A DNA stretch of 59,904 nt from JAHBNG01 sp039028975 (GTDB lineage: Bacteria > Chloroflexota > Anaerolineae > Caldilineales > Caldilineaceae): contig JBCCHB010000106.1 in NCBI GenBank assembly GCA_039028975.1, forward strand, positions 1 to 59,904, read 5' to 3'. The translations under genes were made by a program, and so were the position numbers. Positions 45,501 through 53,580 of the stretch are shown here, in pieces. The notes below the pieces were generated by a model. The model was given only the letters and a program-made list of their open reading frames with translations. It made no database searches and was not told the origin of the DNA. Each line of letters opens with the position of its first letter. The stretch's first letter is position 1.

Positions 45501-46689
45501 TAGCAATGGTTCACCCTTCGATCTACCTGAACTTTATGCCAGCAGAGGGGTGAATTATGTGGCCAATACTGGATACGGTTGGGGATGTCTTAGCAGCGCT
45601 TGCCTGTCAGAAAAAGTAATTCAGCTCTTCAGCCAAGAGTTACAGAAGGGGAGTAACGCTGGAACGATGGCCCAAGCGCTTGCAGAAGCTAAGCGGCAGT
45701 ACTTCCTTCAAGACTCAAGTATCTCGGGCTACGATGAGAAGGTGGTCCAGCAGCTAATCTTCTATGGCCTGCCTCAGTACAGACTCTCTGTGGATTCGCC
45801 CGGCTCGTTGGACACACCATTTGATGGCGTTGACTTTAATTTTGAGTTTAGCTTAGGTTCTGATGACTATTTTACCCGCACCGGAACTCTTGACTTCGAA
45901 CGAGTTTTTGATCCAGAAAGTGATCTCGACACGCTGGGTGAAGAGAATCCCGAAGGCTATGGCACCTTCTTTAGTTTGGATGGTTTCACCAGCGGGGAGG
46001 CAGATGAACCGGTGCAACCACTGCACTTTGGCGATGTAACCAACGCAACCAGCGTAGCCCGATCTGTGGTTCTAAAGAGCGCCGAGTTTAGCACGATCGA
46101 CAACTTTGATCCGGTGGTTGGCGTTGTATACAATGAGTGGTACACCAATACGGAGGAGGCAGTACTCGATGCTACGGGTGGGTGGTATCCCCCTGTACCG
46201 AATACCGTGCAGTCATTAGATGACCAATCGTCCCTGGTGACCCAGGTAGGCCAATACAATGCCGAGACCAAAGAGCTGCGCCAGTACAAAAAGTTAGAAG
46301 TAGAGGTCATCTACAGTCTCAGTGCTGACCAACTTCCGCCAGAAGTGGTCTATGTGGATAGTCTTTACTATACAAAGACCCAGCAAATTGAGGTTAAAGT
46401 GGGTGCCACGGATTCTTCCGGGATTAAGGAAGTTCGAGTTGCCTACACTGAAGAGCAAGGCTCAACCAGTATCAAGACGGTGAACCTAACCTTTGACATC
46501 AATAGTCAGAAGTGGACTGGTACCTTTAAAGGAAGCCAGGATACCCGTTACTATGTACAGGTGATCGACCAGGCAGGGAACCTCATTACAGAGACCAATA
46601 AAGATCGTCGCTATAAGCCATTCCTGGCTCGGACAACTGGTGAAGATACAGGAAATTCTTTAATCTTCTTACCGATGGGTTTTCGATAA
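42565..46689 (+). CDS. Secreted gingipain-like cysteine protease (C25 family) with PPC domains
   Basis: 1374 residues. The start is GTG at 42565: AAGGAGGT (42551-42558) lies six bases upstream, and the protein then opens with a normal signal peptide (LLSLFVVTLLFASAAFLS). ATGs at 42475 and 42493 are in frame but have no such support. Domains: CARDB-like (about 30-130, PDLVIESITITPANPGAGDT), four PPC-type domains (about 140-650, each with D-DWxxF), a Pro-rich linker, then a C25 peptidase (about 680-1080) with VVLVGDDRALPMRRVPD, catalytic His932 in INGHGLHNG and catalytic Cys968 in YTLACHAG. An Ig-like C-terminal domain ends in NSLIFLPMGFR. Gingipains cleave after Arg or Lys; the specificity here is unknown. 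Confidence 0.92.
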   Translation: MRWKPKTRVGTLLSLFVVTLLFASAAFLSTVSVTRANNLQVENIAPNAAPDLVIESITITPANPGAGDTADIAVVIKNVGDDTAGGFMVHLYVDPVDNPPTATTQEVARTRSIGLLPGDTFSFTRTGHDFTKDNPVIIAWADRDNEVAESNEDNNLQTEGDDGSDDAPPPDSYEDDNDCANANPITSGVEQMRNLTPPEGKPKPDVDWTKFDVISGETYVAAAIADGEDADLSIEVHTKCSTDPSLGAGATVTFTALSSETYYLKVTHNQDEYGPETAYRLKLTGGSSSCVEHLEPNSQCSLPADLVVSEGAQKHNFCSANDVDWMKFEVKAGAKYKVKSTNIGPKADAQLLLFTSCTDSGTGGQELEFTAASAGFVYLSVENLDKSVFGPETEYEVDVEVVGGTEGCTEDGQEQDDNIADAKAITLDGGIKTYNTCPSADADFVKVDIPENTEFTIETLNLASNSDTKLCQYDANGTKLTCDDDGGAGKGDRMTIQSTSAATYYFKIEQNDEEVAGEETQYGLQVIKGKCIPDTNEPDNEQSAAKPIQTDGTLSNHNTCPADDTDWLSFTAAANTSYIIETTQNGPEADTIIALYNESGTQIARNDDHTPGVKSRLSHQISAAGTYYIKVQLYNQALFGSGTEYSVSVKPGEAATPTPTPNRPPPPPPTPTPGNQTGKETLILVNRNRIASLYDDTKATSLMTALDTLAADPSVKGDIIRLDQNTEVSAAYADWNPDSSTQDVNKANKVADAIRRVIMTYVGERQGIKYVVLVGDDRALPMRRVPDNTPRQSEKRYKRVDDDHPTGAALIANYFLTDDYYVDKSPTPHKGREIYVPDYAIGRLIEDPDHMIQMINHFVDGENHTTAVDNLLITGYDFVRDAAQKECNAWKESLTGDKVECLIGNSWSRDDFVSRHLRTDPSPYKFQSINGHGLHNGEGIALGGWLSTDDNSTVDLDLSGGLIYTLACHAGLNVPPENNSNGSPFDLPELYASRGVNYVANTGYGWGCLSSACLSEKVIQLFSQELQKGSNAGTMAQALAEAKRQYFLQDSSISGYDEKVVQQLIFYGLPQYRLSVDSPGSLDTPFDGVDFNFEFSLGSDDYFTRTGTLDFERVFDPESDLDTLGEENPEGYGTFFSLDGFTSGEADEPVQPLHFGDVTNATSVARSVVLKSAEFSTIDNFDPVVGVVYNEWYTNTEEAVLDATGGWYPPVPNTVQSLDDQSSLVTQVGQYNAETKELRQYKKLEVEVIYSLSADQLPPEVVYVDSLYYTKTQQIEVKVGATDSSGIKEVRVAYTEEQGSTSIKTVNLTFDINSQKWTGTFKGSQDTRYYVQVIDQAGNLITETNKDRRYKPFLARTTGEDTGNSLIFLPMGFR

Positions 46690-46734
46690 ATAGAGGATGA
46701 TGGATAGTAGATGTCAATCACTCGACTGACTATT

Positions 46735-46818
46735 TATACTCAGCTCCGTTTGAAAACCGAAGTTTGGTCTCTCCTGTTGAGGCGACGGAAAACTCCGGTT
46801 TTCAAATCGACCGCAGTA
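46735..46818. repeat. Hairpin repeat family R1, copy 5
   Basis: Starts TATACTCAGCTCCG and ends CAAATCGACCGCAGTA. Arms TTTGAAAACCGAAGTTT and AAACTCCGGTTTTCAAA pair with one mismatch. It lies 46 bp after the C25 protease stop and can act as a terminator hairpin. Confidence 0.8.
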
Positions 46819-46889
46819 GACTATCCGCCAGTACTGACGGCTGGTGAATCCTGACAAAATACAATACCCTCTCCTTTTCATAAGATAGA

Positions 46890-47062
46890 TTCAGGAATTC
46901 GTTGCCCTTTTTCACAGCCCAGATTCCTGAGTCGGAGAAAGTCGATATGGACGGAACAGGGTGACGCTGCTGGCTCAGGTGTGGATATGACTATTGAGCG
47001 ATGAGTGGCAGCAAAGATGAAAAGAGGCTGGTGAGCAGGATAGCTTGCCAGCCTCTTTTTTT
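46890..47062 (+). ncRNA. Possible structured small RNA ending in an intrinsic terminator
   Basis: No gene lies between 46690 and 47405, yet a strong terminator stands at 47022-47062. The preceding stretch has an 8-bp inverted repeat TCAGGAAT and ATTCCTGA around a 26-base loop (46892-46933). No known RNA family was recognised. It may instead be the trailing part of the C25 protease transcript. Confidence 0.25.
47022..47062 (+). terminator. Intrinsic terminator
   Basis: AAGAGGCTGG (47022-47031) pairs with CCAGCCTCTT (47048-47057), followed by a run of T to 47062. It is the textbook Rho-independent form, in the plus direction. Confidence 0.85.
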
Positions 47063-47210
47063 ATGGATTGATGACCTACCCTACCCACCTTCGTAAGTGC
47101 AGGCCCTAGCCCCTTCATGCTTTTGATGTTATCTGGTTCATGAAGATTACAACCAGTACATGATCAAACCTTTCAAATATACTTATCAAGGCAAGGTGCT
47201 ATAGTCTTTA

Positions 47211-47270
47211 AGAAAAAGATTTTCCAGTTGTCCCCTGAGCTTGTCGAAGGCGGCTGGAAAATCTTTTTCT
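47211..47270. terminator. Bidirectional stem-loop downstream of the YceI gene
   Basis: Perfect 17-bp arms AGAAAAAGATTTTCCAG (47211-47227) and CTGGAAAATCTTTTTCT (47254-47270). Read on the minus strand it follows the YceI gene and has the U-rich arm of a terminator. The loop holds CCTGAGCTTGTCGAAGG, itself a common dispersed bacterial repeat. Confidence 0.7.
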
Positions 47271-47315
47271 GGATATCTATATCTGCGTAATTATTTATGC
47301 CTTAATGCATTAGGT

Positions 47316-47395
47316 GTACACGGCAGGCTTTGAAAACAGGCGTTTTTCGAACCTCTATGACAGACCAAACACCTGTTTCCAAATGGCGTTGACTC
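47316..47395. repeat. Hairpin repeat family R1, copy 6 (diverged)
   Basis: Contains TTTGAAAACAGGCGTTT near the left and AAACACCTGTTTCCAAA near the right, the same layout as other R1 copies. The ends are diverged. It lies between the YceI stop and the stem-loop at 47211. Confidence 0.55.
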
Positions 47396-47405
47396 TAGTT
47401 GCAAA

Positions 47406-48206
47406 CTACTGAACTGCTACAAAGTCAAACTCTAGCGTTAACTCATCGCCTACATTGGCGATAAATGGCACATCAGGAATGATAATACCATAATCCGCAT
47501 ACATGATAATTGTAGATGCAGAACCATTAATTTGCGTCTCAGAGTCAGCGGTTACGCTAACAGTAAAGGTCTCAGAACGAGTTTGGTCTTTTATTGTGAG
47601 ATCACCAGTAACTTGGAATACGAGCATGTCACCTGGTACGGCGGATTCTGGTAAGCCGTCTATGGATGTGGGGACAAAGGTAATGTTTGGATAAGAGCCA
47701 GAATTTAGCACAAAGCGCCGAATGGCTCCGTTTCGACGATCACTATCCGTAACAAAGCTGGCTGCGTCGATGGTTATGGCACCGATCTGGGTCGAAGCTG
47801 GATTGGCGGGATCGATCATGATTTCACCATTAAGAGATGAACTAACACCAATCACCGTAACAGGGTTGCCGCGTAATTCTTCATCAATATAGAAGCGTGC
47901 TTCTGATTGGTCGGGAAGAATGGTAAATGTCCCTGCTGTGCTATCACCTGCTTCATCTGCCGACGATTCTGCACTCGTTTCGGCAGGCTCTTCGGCAGGC
48001 TCTTCAGTTGCCTCAGCGCTGATCTCTTCTGCAGCCTCTTCCTCGATAGCCTCCTCTGCGCTACTCGCCTCAACTGCCGCAGGCTCTTCAGCAGGCCCAG
48101 CTTGTTGGGCAGGTTGGGCAATCGGTATGGCACAACCTGCACCAATAATGGCAATGATAAGAATGAGAGCAGGTAGCAAAAATGGTCTGATTGAGATAGG
48201 TTTCAT
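47406..48206 (-). CDS. YceI-like lipoprotein
   Basis: 266 residues from the ATG at 48204-48206, which gives a lipoprotein signal at once (LLPALILIIAIIGAGC, lipobox IGAGC); an ATG seven codons upstream is also in frame. A stalk of Glu, Ala, Pro and Ser repeats follows (about residues 35-90). A YceI domain then starts at TFTILPDQSEARFYIDEEL and continues through FVTDSDRRNGAIRRFVLNS and FVPTSIDG. YceI folds are lipocalin-like barrels that bind isoprenoid-type lipids in known cases. It should sit on the outer face of the cytoplasmic membrane. Some YceI proteins are linked to stress or to cytochrome b561 partners, none of which is encoded nearby. Confidence 0.9.
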   Translation of the reverse strand: MKPISIRPFLLPALILIIAIIGAGCAIPIAQPAQQAGPAEEPAAVEASSAEEAIEEEAAEEISAEATEEPAEEPAETSAESSADEAGDSTAGTFTILPDQSEARFYIDEELRGNPVTVIGVSSSLNGEIMIDPANPASTQIGAITIDAASFVTDSDRRNGAIRRFVLNSGSYPNITFVPTSIDGLPESAVPGDMLVFQVTGDLTIKDQTRSETFTVSVTADSETQINGSASTIIMYADYGIIIPDVPFIANVGDELTLEFDFVAVQ

Positions 48207-48481
48207 GTTGGTTTCTTTACACTCCATGTGGATAGTGACTGTTGATTTGGCTATCGGGTGGACTACAAAGAATAATTGTAACAGAGATTTATTTACAGAA
48301 TGTTAAGAGTGGATAAGAAGTGGATGAAGTTTTACAAAATTGTTCGTAGTTAACTTGCAATAGAGTACATCACAGGAAAAATCGGGCAGGATTTCACAGG
48401 TGGCGCAGGTTTTACTCTACATTTGTTTGTGTAATCTTCAAATCCCTGTTACTTTCGGGATAGTCGAATCACCCGTAGAAA

Positions 48482-50233
48482 TCAGATTGAAATCGACCCT
48501 TTACGAAAATCGGTCTTTCCAATCAACACATTGACTAAGACTGGCTTGCCTTGATTCGCAATCTCCTTTGCCTGAATAAGAGTGGCTTCTATGGATTCCG
48601 GTCTGTCAATGCAGAGACCAACCCCACCATACCCTACTGCAACTTGATGGTAATCGGTTCGCTCTAGAACCGTCCCCAACGGTGTACCCAAGATTTCAAC
48701 CTGCTCCCGAGCAATCTGTTCCCACGAACCATCGTTACCCACAACTGCAATGACCGGAATATTGTGACGAGCATAGGTATCAAATTCAGCCAACGAATAG
48801 CCAGCGGAACCATCACCATAGAGGAGCCAAGTCTCAGCCGAAGGGCGACAGAGCTTGGCCGCCAAAGCGAATCCGCCTCCAGAACCAAGGGTGCCAAAGG
48901 CACCGGGATCGAGCCAGGATAAGGGCGTACGAGGTCGAATGATGTAGCTCGCTGTCCCTACAAAATCTCCCCCATCCCCGATGATAACGCTATCGTAGTC
49001 GACCATCCCTTCAATCTGCTGACAAAGCCACACGGGATTAACATGTTCAGTCTCGTGGCTGGCTTGGCGATCAATTTCACTGTTCCGTTCCACATCTCGT
49101 TTGCTAAGTGACTCGTGCCACTTACGCCAGGTGGGCTTAGGCTCTTTTTGCAAGGCGGGGACGAGTTCTCTCAAAAAGCCACCGGCATCACATTGAACAC
49201 CGATGGTGGGTCTGCGATTCTTATTCAAATCCTCTTTGCTGCGATTAATGCCAATGTGGACTGTACTTTGAGGAATGGAGCGGCCATAGCCCAATCGAAA
49301 ATCACAAGGCACACCAACCCGCAAGATCACGTCGGCTTCTCGAAGGGCTTTGGTCCGGTGGTGGCGCATGTGGAGCGGATGGTGGCCAAGTAAGCCACGA
49401 GCCATCCCCGATAGATAGGTAGGAATCCCCAACTGCACCACAGCCTCTTGGAGAGCCGCTACGTGTTTAGTATCCACCACAGCCTGACTGCCCAGAAGGA
49501 TGAGCGGGCGTTGTGCATTTTTTAATTTGTCTGCAACGGTATTGATCTGCTTATCCGATGGCATGGATAGGGCAATTGGTTCGGGCGCGGTTGCGCGCCT
49601 TTCCCATGCCTTGGCAAACGTGCGGTTGAGATGGTTGTTTACATAGTAGCGAATGGCTCTTCCTGCAATTCCTTTAACCTTGCCAACTTCTGCCCTCATT
49701 TGTTCCTTAACCAACTCCTGCGGGTAGAGGAGATCCAAGGGGATTTCGACGAAGACAGGTCCAGGAATTCCTTCTTGGCAGATACGAAACGCCTTCTCCA
49801 AAGTAGGTACGATATCTCGCACTTTGGTGATGGCTTTGGCCCATTTGACCAGAGGTTTTACCAAGGCCATCTGATCAATATCCTGAAGCGCTCCGCGTCC
49901 TTTGAGCAACGTGGCTGCGGCCCCACCAATGAGTACAACCGGCGATTGAGCCATCTGTGCATTTTTGAGCGCTGTAAGCGTATTGGTCACACCTGGGCCA
50001 GCCGTTACGGCTGCAACCCCCGGAACACCAGTTAAACGAGCCGTTGCATCCGCGGCGAAGACAGTCGTAGCCTCATGCCGCACATCAATAATACGGATAC
50101 CTTGGGCTTCGGCTCCGACCAAGATGGGAGAAATATGCCCCCCGCAGAGGGTGTAGATAAAGCGCACTCCCTGACTGGCCAACACTTCGCCCACCAGGAT
50201 GCCACCATTAAGAGAAGAGGTTGTTGGTTTCAA
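48482..50233 (-). CDS. Thiamine diphosphate enzyme, ILVBL/acetolactate synthase-like
   Basis: 583 residues with the three-domain build of acetolactate synthase relatives. The catalytic Glu is in VRHEATTVFAADA, with GPGVTNTLTALKNAQMAQSP typical of the N-terminal domain. The ThDP/magnesium motif is GDGSAGYSLAEF running to VVGNDGSW. The N-terminal wording (VRFIYTLCGGHISPILVGAE) is close to vertebrate ILVBL, known as 2-hydroxyacyl-CoA lyase 2, more than to biosynthetic IlvB. The start is TTG at 50231-50233, immediately after the stop of the acyl-CoA synthetase gene, so translation is coupled. With an acyl-CoA synthetase directly upstream, a 2-hydroxyacyl-CoA lyase that shortens fatty acids by one carbon is a fair inference. 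Acetolactate synthase remains possible. Confidence 0.88.
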   Translation of the reverse strand: MKPTTSSLNGGILVGEVLASQGVRFIYTLCGGHISPILVGAEAQGIRIIDVRHEATTVFAADATARLTGVPGVAAVTAGPGVTNTLTALKNAQMAQSPVVLIGGAAATLLKGRGALQDIDQMALVKPLVKWAKAITKVRDIVPTLEKAFRICQEGIPGPVFVEIPLDLLYPQELVKEQMRAEVGKVKGIAGRAIRYYVNNHLNRTFAKAWERRATAPEPIALSMPSDKQINTVADKLKNAQRPLILLGSQAVVDTKHVAALQEAVVQLGIPTYLSGMARGLLGHHPLHMRHHRTKALREADVILRVGVPCDFRLGYGRSIPQSTVHIGINRSKEDLNKNRRPTIGVQCDAGGFLRELVPALQKEPKPTWRKWHESLSKRDVERNSEIDRQASHETEHVNPVWLCQQIEGMVDYDSVIIGDGGDFVGTASYIIRPRTPLSWLDPGAFGTLGSGGGFALAAKLCRPSAETWLLYGDGSAGYSLAEFDTYARHNIPVIAVVGNDGSWEQIAREQVEILGTPLGTVLERTDYHQVAVGYGGVGLCIDRPESIEATLIQAKEIANQGKPVLVNVLIGKTDFRKGSISI

Positions 50234-52162
50234 TTAATTCACTTCAATATTAGAATGTACCGAATATCGCCCTAATACCTCCTTGACCTTGGCCTCCACA
50301 GCTGTTTTATCTGCACCACTGCCGCAGTTGACAGATACATTGGCCACGGTCCCCAATCGTTTGTCGCCATGGACGTCCACATGGCAGTTGGCAATGCCAT
50401 CGACTTTGGCTAGATCTTCATTAAATACTTGGGTAACCTGCTCGAATGTGAGGGTGGGCTTAAAAATTTTGCCGACGGCCGTCTGTGGAATCTCATCCAA
50501 AATAATAATTTCTTTGGGTACAGCCGCTCGTTCACCAATATGCTCTTGGGCAAAGGTCATTAGCTCATCTGTTGTGGCGCTGGCATCTGGCTTTAGCTCA
50601 ACATACACAACGGGTAATTCACCTACCCGAGCATCAGGCCGACCGACTGCTGCCGCCAAGGCAACGGCAGGATGTTCGTGCATTGGCTCTTCGATCTGTT
50701 TGGGGTCAATATTGTGGCCACCACGAATAATCAGCTCTTTCTTACGACCAGTAAGCCAGAAATAGCCCTCAGCATCCATGCGGCCCAGGTCTCCCGTATT
50801 GACCCATTTTTTACCTTCTGCTTCCACAAAAAGCCCGTCATTTTGGAAGGCTTCTTTGTAGCCTGGAAAGACATTGGGACCATTAATAATGATGGCACCG
50901 ACCTCATCTACCTCACAGAAACGTTCAAATTGGTCGCCATTAACAATCGCTGTCCGCATCTCTTGGTAAGGCAGCCGTAGCCCAACTGAGCCGATACGCT
51001 TTTCACCCAGCTTTGGATTGACGGACGCTACAGATGTACTCTCGGTCAAGCCATATCCTTCTAGCAGTTCAATACCAGTTCGTTCAGTGAATTGATTGGC
51101 TGTTTCAACGGGGAGTGGAGCAGCACCAGATGTTGAGTACTTGAGCTTACTGAGATCGGCATCACCAATCGGTACGTTGAGCATGGTACTAATTAATGTT
51201 GGAACGCTGCTAAACGATGTACAATTATAATGGTCTAGAATTTTCCATAGGTTGTCCACCACACCCTCGCCGCGGTAGCCCTGGGGCGTTCCCATAATGA
51301 TATTGGCACCCACAGTCCAGTTGGCTAAACCAATGGCAATGGCCCCATAGTTGTGGAAGAGAGGCAGCCCTAGGTAACTGATGTCAGAAGTCCCTAAATC
51401 GATCACTTCACCCGCTGCCCAACCATCAAAGGTCTGGTTAAAGTGGGTATGTAGAGCCAATTTCGGTGTGCCTGTGGTGCCACCAGTGTGGAAGTACGCA
51501 GCCACATCATCCGGTTGAATCTTACGGTTGCTAGTTAGCTGCCCAGTTGGATATTGAGCAAGAGTCTTATCAAAATCAAGTACCTTGGCCCGAACCGGCT
51601 CTCGCCCCTTACCAAGACGAATTAAATTCACAACTAATTTCTTGACGCCGCTTAGGTAGCCCCCAATGTCAATCCGTAAAATCGTTTCCAGCGTTGGTAC
51701 ATCGTTTACAATGGATGCGACCTTTTCCCATACATCCGATTTAGGGAATGGGGCTAGGGTTACCAGAACTTTGGTCTTGGCTGCATTCATAATTTCGGCC
51801 AGGACATGTGGCTCTAATAGCGGATTAATGGGGTTGGCGATGCCAGCAGCCTCTCCTCCATACAAGGTGAAATAAGTTTGTGGCAGATTAGGTAAAATAT
51901 AACTGACCGTGTCGGTGGGACCTACCCCCAATCCATTGAGCATATTGGCTGTTTGATTGACTTTGGCTAGGAGGTCTCTATACGAAAAACGTACGGCATT
52001 TTGATAGTCTGTTCCCTGAAGAAAGAAGACCAATGCTTCCTTATCACCAAATTTTTCTGCGCACTGAGAGAACAGCTCATATGTGTTTTCTGGAACGCCT
52101 TGTTCCATAAGGGGAACTGCTTCAATGGCCTCAATGTCGGCCACGGTACGTACCTCTGCCAT
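50234..52162 (-). CDS. AMP-dependent acyl-CoA synthetase
   Basis: 642 residues, of the ANL superfamily. It activates a carboxylic acid to the acyl-AMP and then the CoA thioester. The start is the ATG at 52160-52162 because GGAGG precedes it by about 5 bases; an in-frame TTG four codons earlier overlaps that site. Motifs: HTGGTTGTPKLALHTH (P-loop), GYGLTEST, TGDLGRMDAEGYFWLTGRKK and the C-terminal catalytic Lys in TAVGKIFKP. The chain length preference is not evident. It follows the DUF1444 gene by 15 bases and abuts the ThDP enzyme gene, forming a three-gene minus-strand unit. Confidence 0.93.
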   Translation of the reverse strand: MAEVRTVADIEAIEAVPLMEQGVPENTYELFSQCAEKFGDKEALVFFLQGTDYQNAVRFSYRDLLAKVNQTANMLNGLGVGPTDTVSYILPNLPQTYFTLYGGEAAGIANPINPLLEPHVLAEIMNAAKTKVLVTLAPFPKSDVWEKVASIVNDVPTLETILRIDIGGYLSGVKKLVVNLIRLGKGREPVRAKVLDFDKTLAQYPTGQLTSNRKIQPDDVAAYFHTGGTTGTPKLALHTHFNQTFDGWAAGEVIDLGTSDISYLGLPLFHNYGAIAIGLANWTVGANIIMGTPQGYRGEGVVDNLWKILDHYNCTSFSSVPTLISTMLNVPIGDADLSKLKYSTSGAAPLPVETANQFTERTGIELLEGYGLTESTSVASVNPKLGEKRIGSVGLRLPYQEMRTAIVNGDQFERFCEVDEVGAIIINGPNVFPGYKEAFQNDGLFVEAEGKKWVNTGDLGRMDAEGYFWLTGRKKELIIRGGHNIDPKQIEEPMHEHPAVALAAAVGRPDARVGELPVVYVELKPDASATTDELMTFAQEHIGERAAVPKEIIILDEIPQTAVGKIFKPTLTFEQVTQVFNEDLAKVDGIANCHVDVHGDKRLGTVANVSVNCGSGADKTAVEAKVKEVLGRYSVHSNIEVN

Positions 52163-52177
52163 AATTTCCTCCAAAGG

Positions 52178-52990
52178 TTAATTTAACGGTCTGAATTCTC
52201 TTACTTGGTCATCTTTCCACTTAAACAATCGACCAGAGAGAGGTCTATCTCTGGTTTGGGCATCTTGTTGAGTTTGCTGCTCAATCCCCTCGATTCCCGA
52301 CGGGTGTTTGCGACTAAAAGCGATGATAAAGTCGCGATTCGGAATTCCGATAAGCATATCGCCTGGGATCTTCTGATCCCACTCGTTCATCAAATCGGGT
52401 AGCAGAATGCAGCTAGAGGCATACCCTTCGCGTGTTTCGCAGGTGATCAGCGTCTCATGGAAGCTACCGTAGGTATCAATCCCCATTGTTTTTACATGCT
52501 CTCGGAGATTATGGAGTGCATGTTCATGGATATCTTCCGGAGTAGCAGCCCCATTGCTGCTCATTTCATCTATCATCGATTGATTCAAATAGGATCGGTA
52601 GTGAGGTGTATCGATCACATAGGCCACAATCAAACCTGTTAGAAACGGGCGATGAATAGGCTGGGCCAGGGTCTGTTTTTGAATTTCTGTCAACCAAGAC
52701 TTCCTCTGCAGCACAGGCAAAAGGACTTGTGACTCATCAGGCTCTAATTCGGTCGACTGCAACTCAGGCATTTTTTGCAGCACACTGAGGTGGGCCGTAA
52801 TGATATCATCGAGCCTATCCGGGGCGTTGCAGTAAGCATCATAGACCGTCTGTAGATTTAGACGATTGGTCTGGTCGTTGAGTGTTATATGTAGATGAGT
52901 CTCGTGGATGGATTCAACCGTAAATCCTGCCTCTTCTGTTGCTTTGGCCACATGTTGCATAAATGCTTCAGGGTTTAGGATGCTACTCAT
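52178..52990 (-). CDS. DUF1444 (YtpQ-like) family protein
   Basis: 270 residues, the normal family length, with no signal peptide or membrane helix. Typical pieces are LNLQTVYDAYCNAPDR near residue 45, FLTGLIVAYVIDTPHYRSYL in the middle, and GMLIG-like GDMLIGIPNRDFIIAFSRKH towards the end. The family has no known biochemical function. AAAGGTGG nine bases before the ATG supports the start. It is first in the probable unit with the acyl-CoA synthetase and ThDP enzyme genes, but nothing in its sequence ties it to acyl metabolism. Confidence 0.82.
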   Translation of the reverse strand: MSSILNPEAFMQHVAKATEEAGFTVESIHETHLHITLNDQTNRLNLQTVYDAYCNAPDRLDDIITAHLSVLQKMPELQSTELEPDESQVLLPVLQRKSWLTEIQKQTLAQPIHRPFLTGLIVAYVIDTPHYRSYLNQSMIDEMSSNGAATPEDIHEHALHNLREHVKTMGIDTYGSFHETLITCETREGYASSCILLPDLMNEWDQKIPGDMLIGIPNRDFIIAFSRKHPSGIEGIEQQTQQDAQTRDRPLSGRLFKWKDDQVREFRPLN

Positions 52991-53015
52991 GAATGATATC
53001 CACCTTTCAAATATC

Positions 53016-53101
53016 TATACGTAGGACCGTTTGAAAGCAGGCGTTTGGTCTTCCTTACAACGCTTCGGAAGGTACCTGTTTTCATAATGATCCCCCCCAG
53101 T
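53016..53101. repeat. Hairpin repeat family R1, copy 7 (diverged)
   Basis: Contains CCGTTTGAAAGCAGGCGTTT near the left and GGTACCTGTTTTCATAATGA near the right, ending CCAGTA. It sits just upstream of the DUF1444 gene. The rest of the spacer to 53580 shows no convincing gene. GATGGCCAGATA near 53202 may be a remnant of family R3. Confidence 0.5.
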
Positions 53102-53519
53102 AGCTCACCTAAAGCCAAGATATCTCGACTTCACTTCAGATAGGCGAAAAAGATCACTTTATCATGTATGATTCAGGTGGGATTTGCGCCCTTCAGCTCT
53201 AGATGGCCAGATATCAATCTTGTGATCGTGAAGACAGGAGTTACTCTCATAAAGACGAGAATGTGCTCCCATTTATGTGCCGGTTTATGTAGCAGGCAGA
53301 ACCAATACAAATCAAATCATAATTTTACTGGCGAAATATCCATCGCAGCCGTTTTTTACGGAGCGGAGTGCAACGCTGAATGGGAACGCTTGACTAATAT
53401 TAGCAATCTTTGGACAGAAAGACTAATCTTTGCCCTGACCGTTGACTTAATGATTAGCGGGTCCGATCTGACTTTGTTACAATTGGAAAAAGTGAGCAAT
53501 GAATAAGGTACAGATGCTG

Positions 53520-53548
53520 TTGAAACGGTTCATCTATCTATTTTGATA
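53520..53548 (+). promoter_or_regulatory. Possible promoter of the DAHP synthase gene
   Basis: TTGAAA at 53520-53525, a 17-base spacer, then TTGATA at 53543-53548. The -35 is good and the -10 only moderate. Confidence 0.35.
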
Positions 53549-53580
53549 AACTTTAATACCTTCCCAAAGGAGCCCAGCAG

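Noticed and set aside
46920..46990. Resemblance to RNase P or SRP RNA before the terminator at 47022
   Set aside because: Only short, scattered matches; the conserved core of neither RNA is present.
53168..53506. 112-codon frame before the DAHP synthase gene
   Set aside because: No ribosome site, no motif, and it covers a possible degraded repeat; probably chance.
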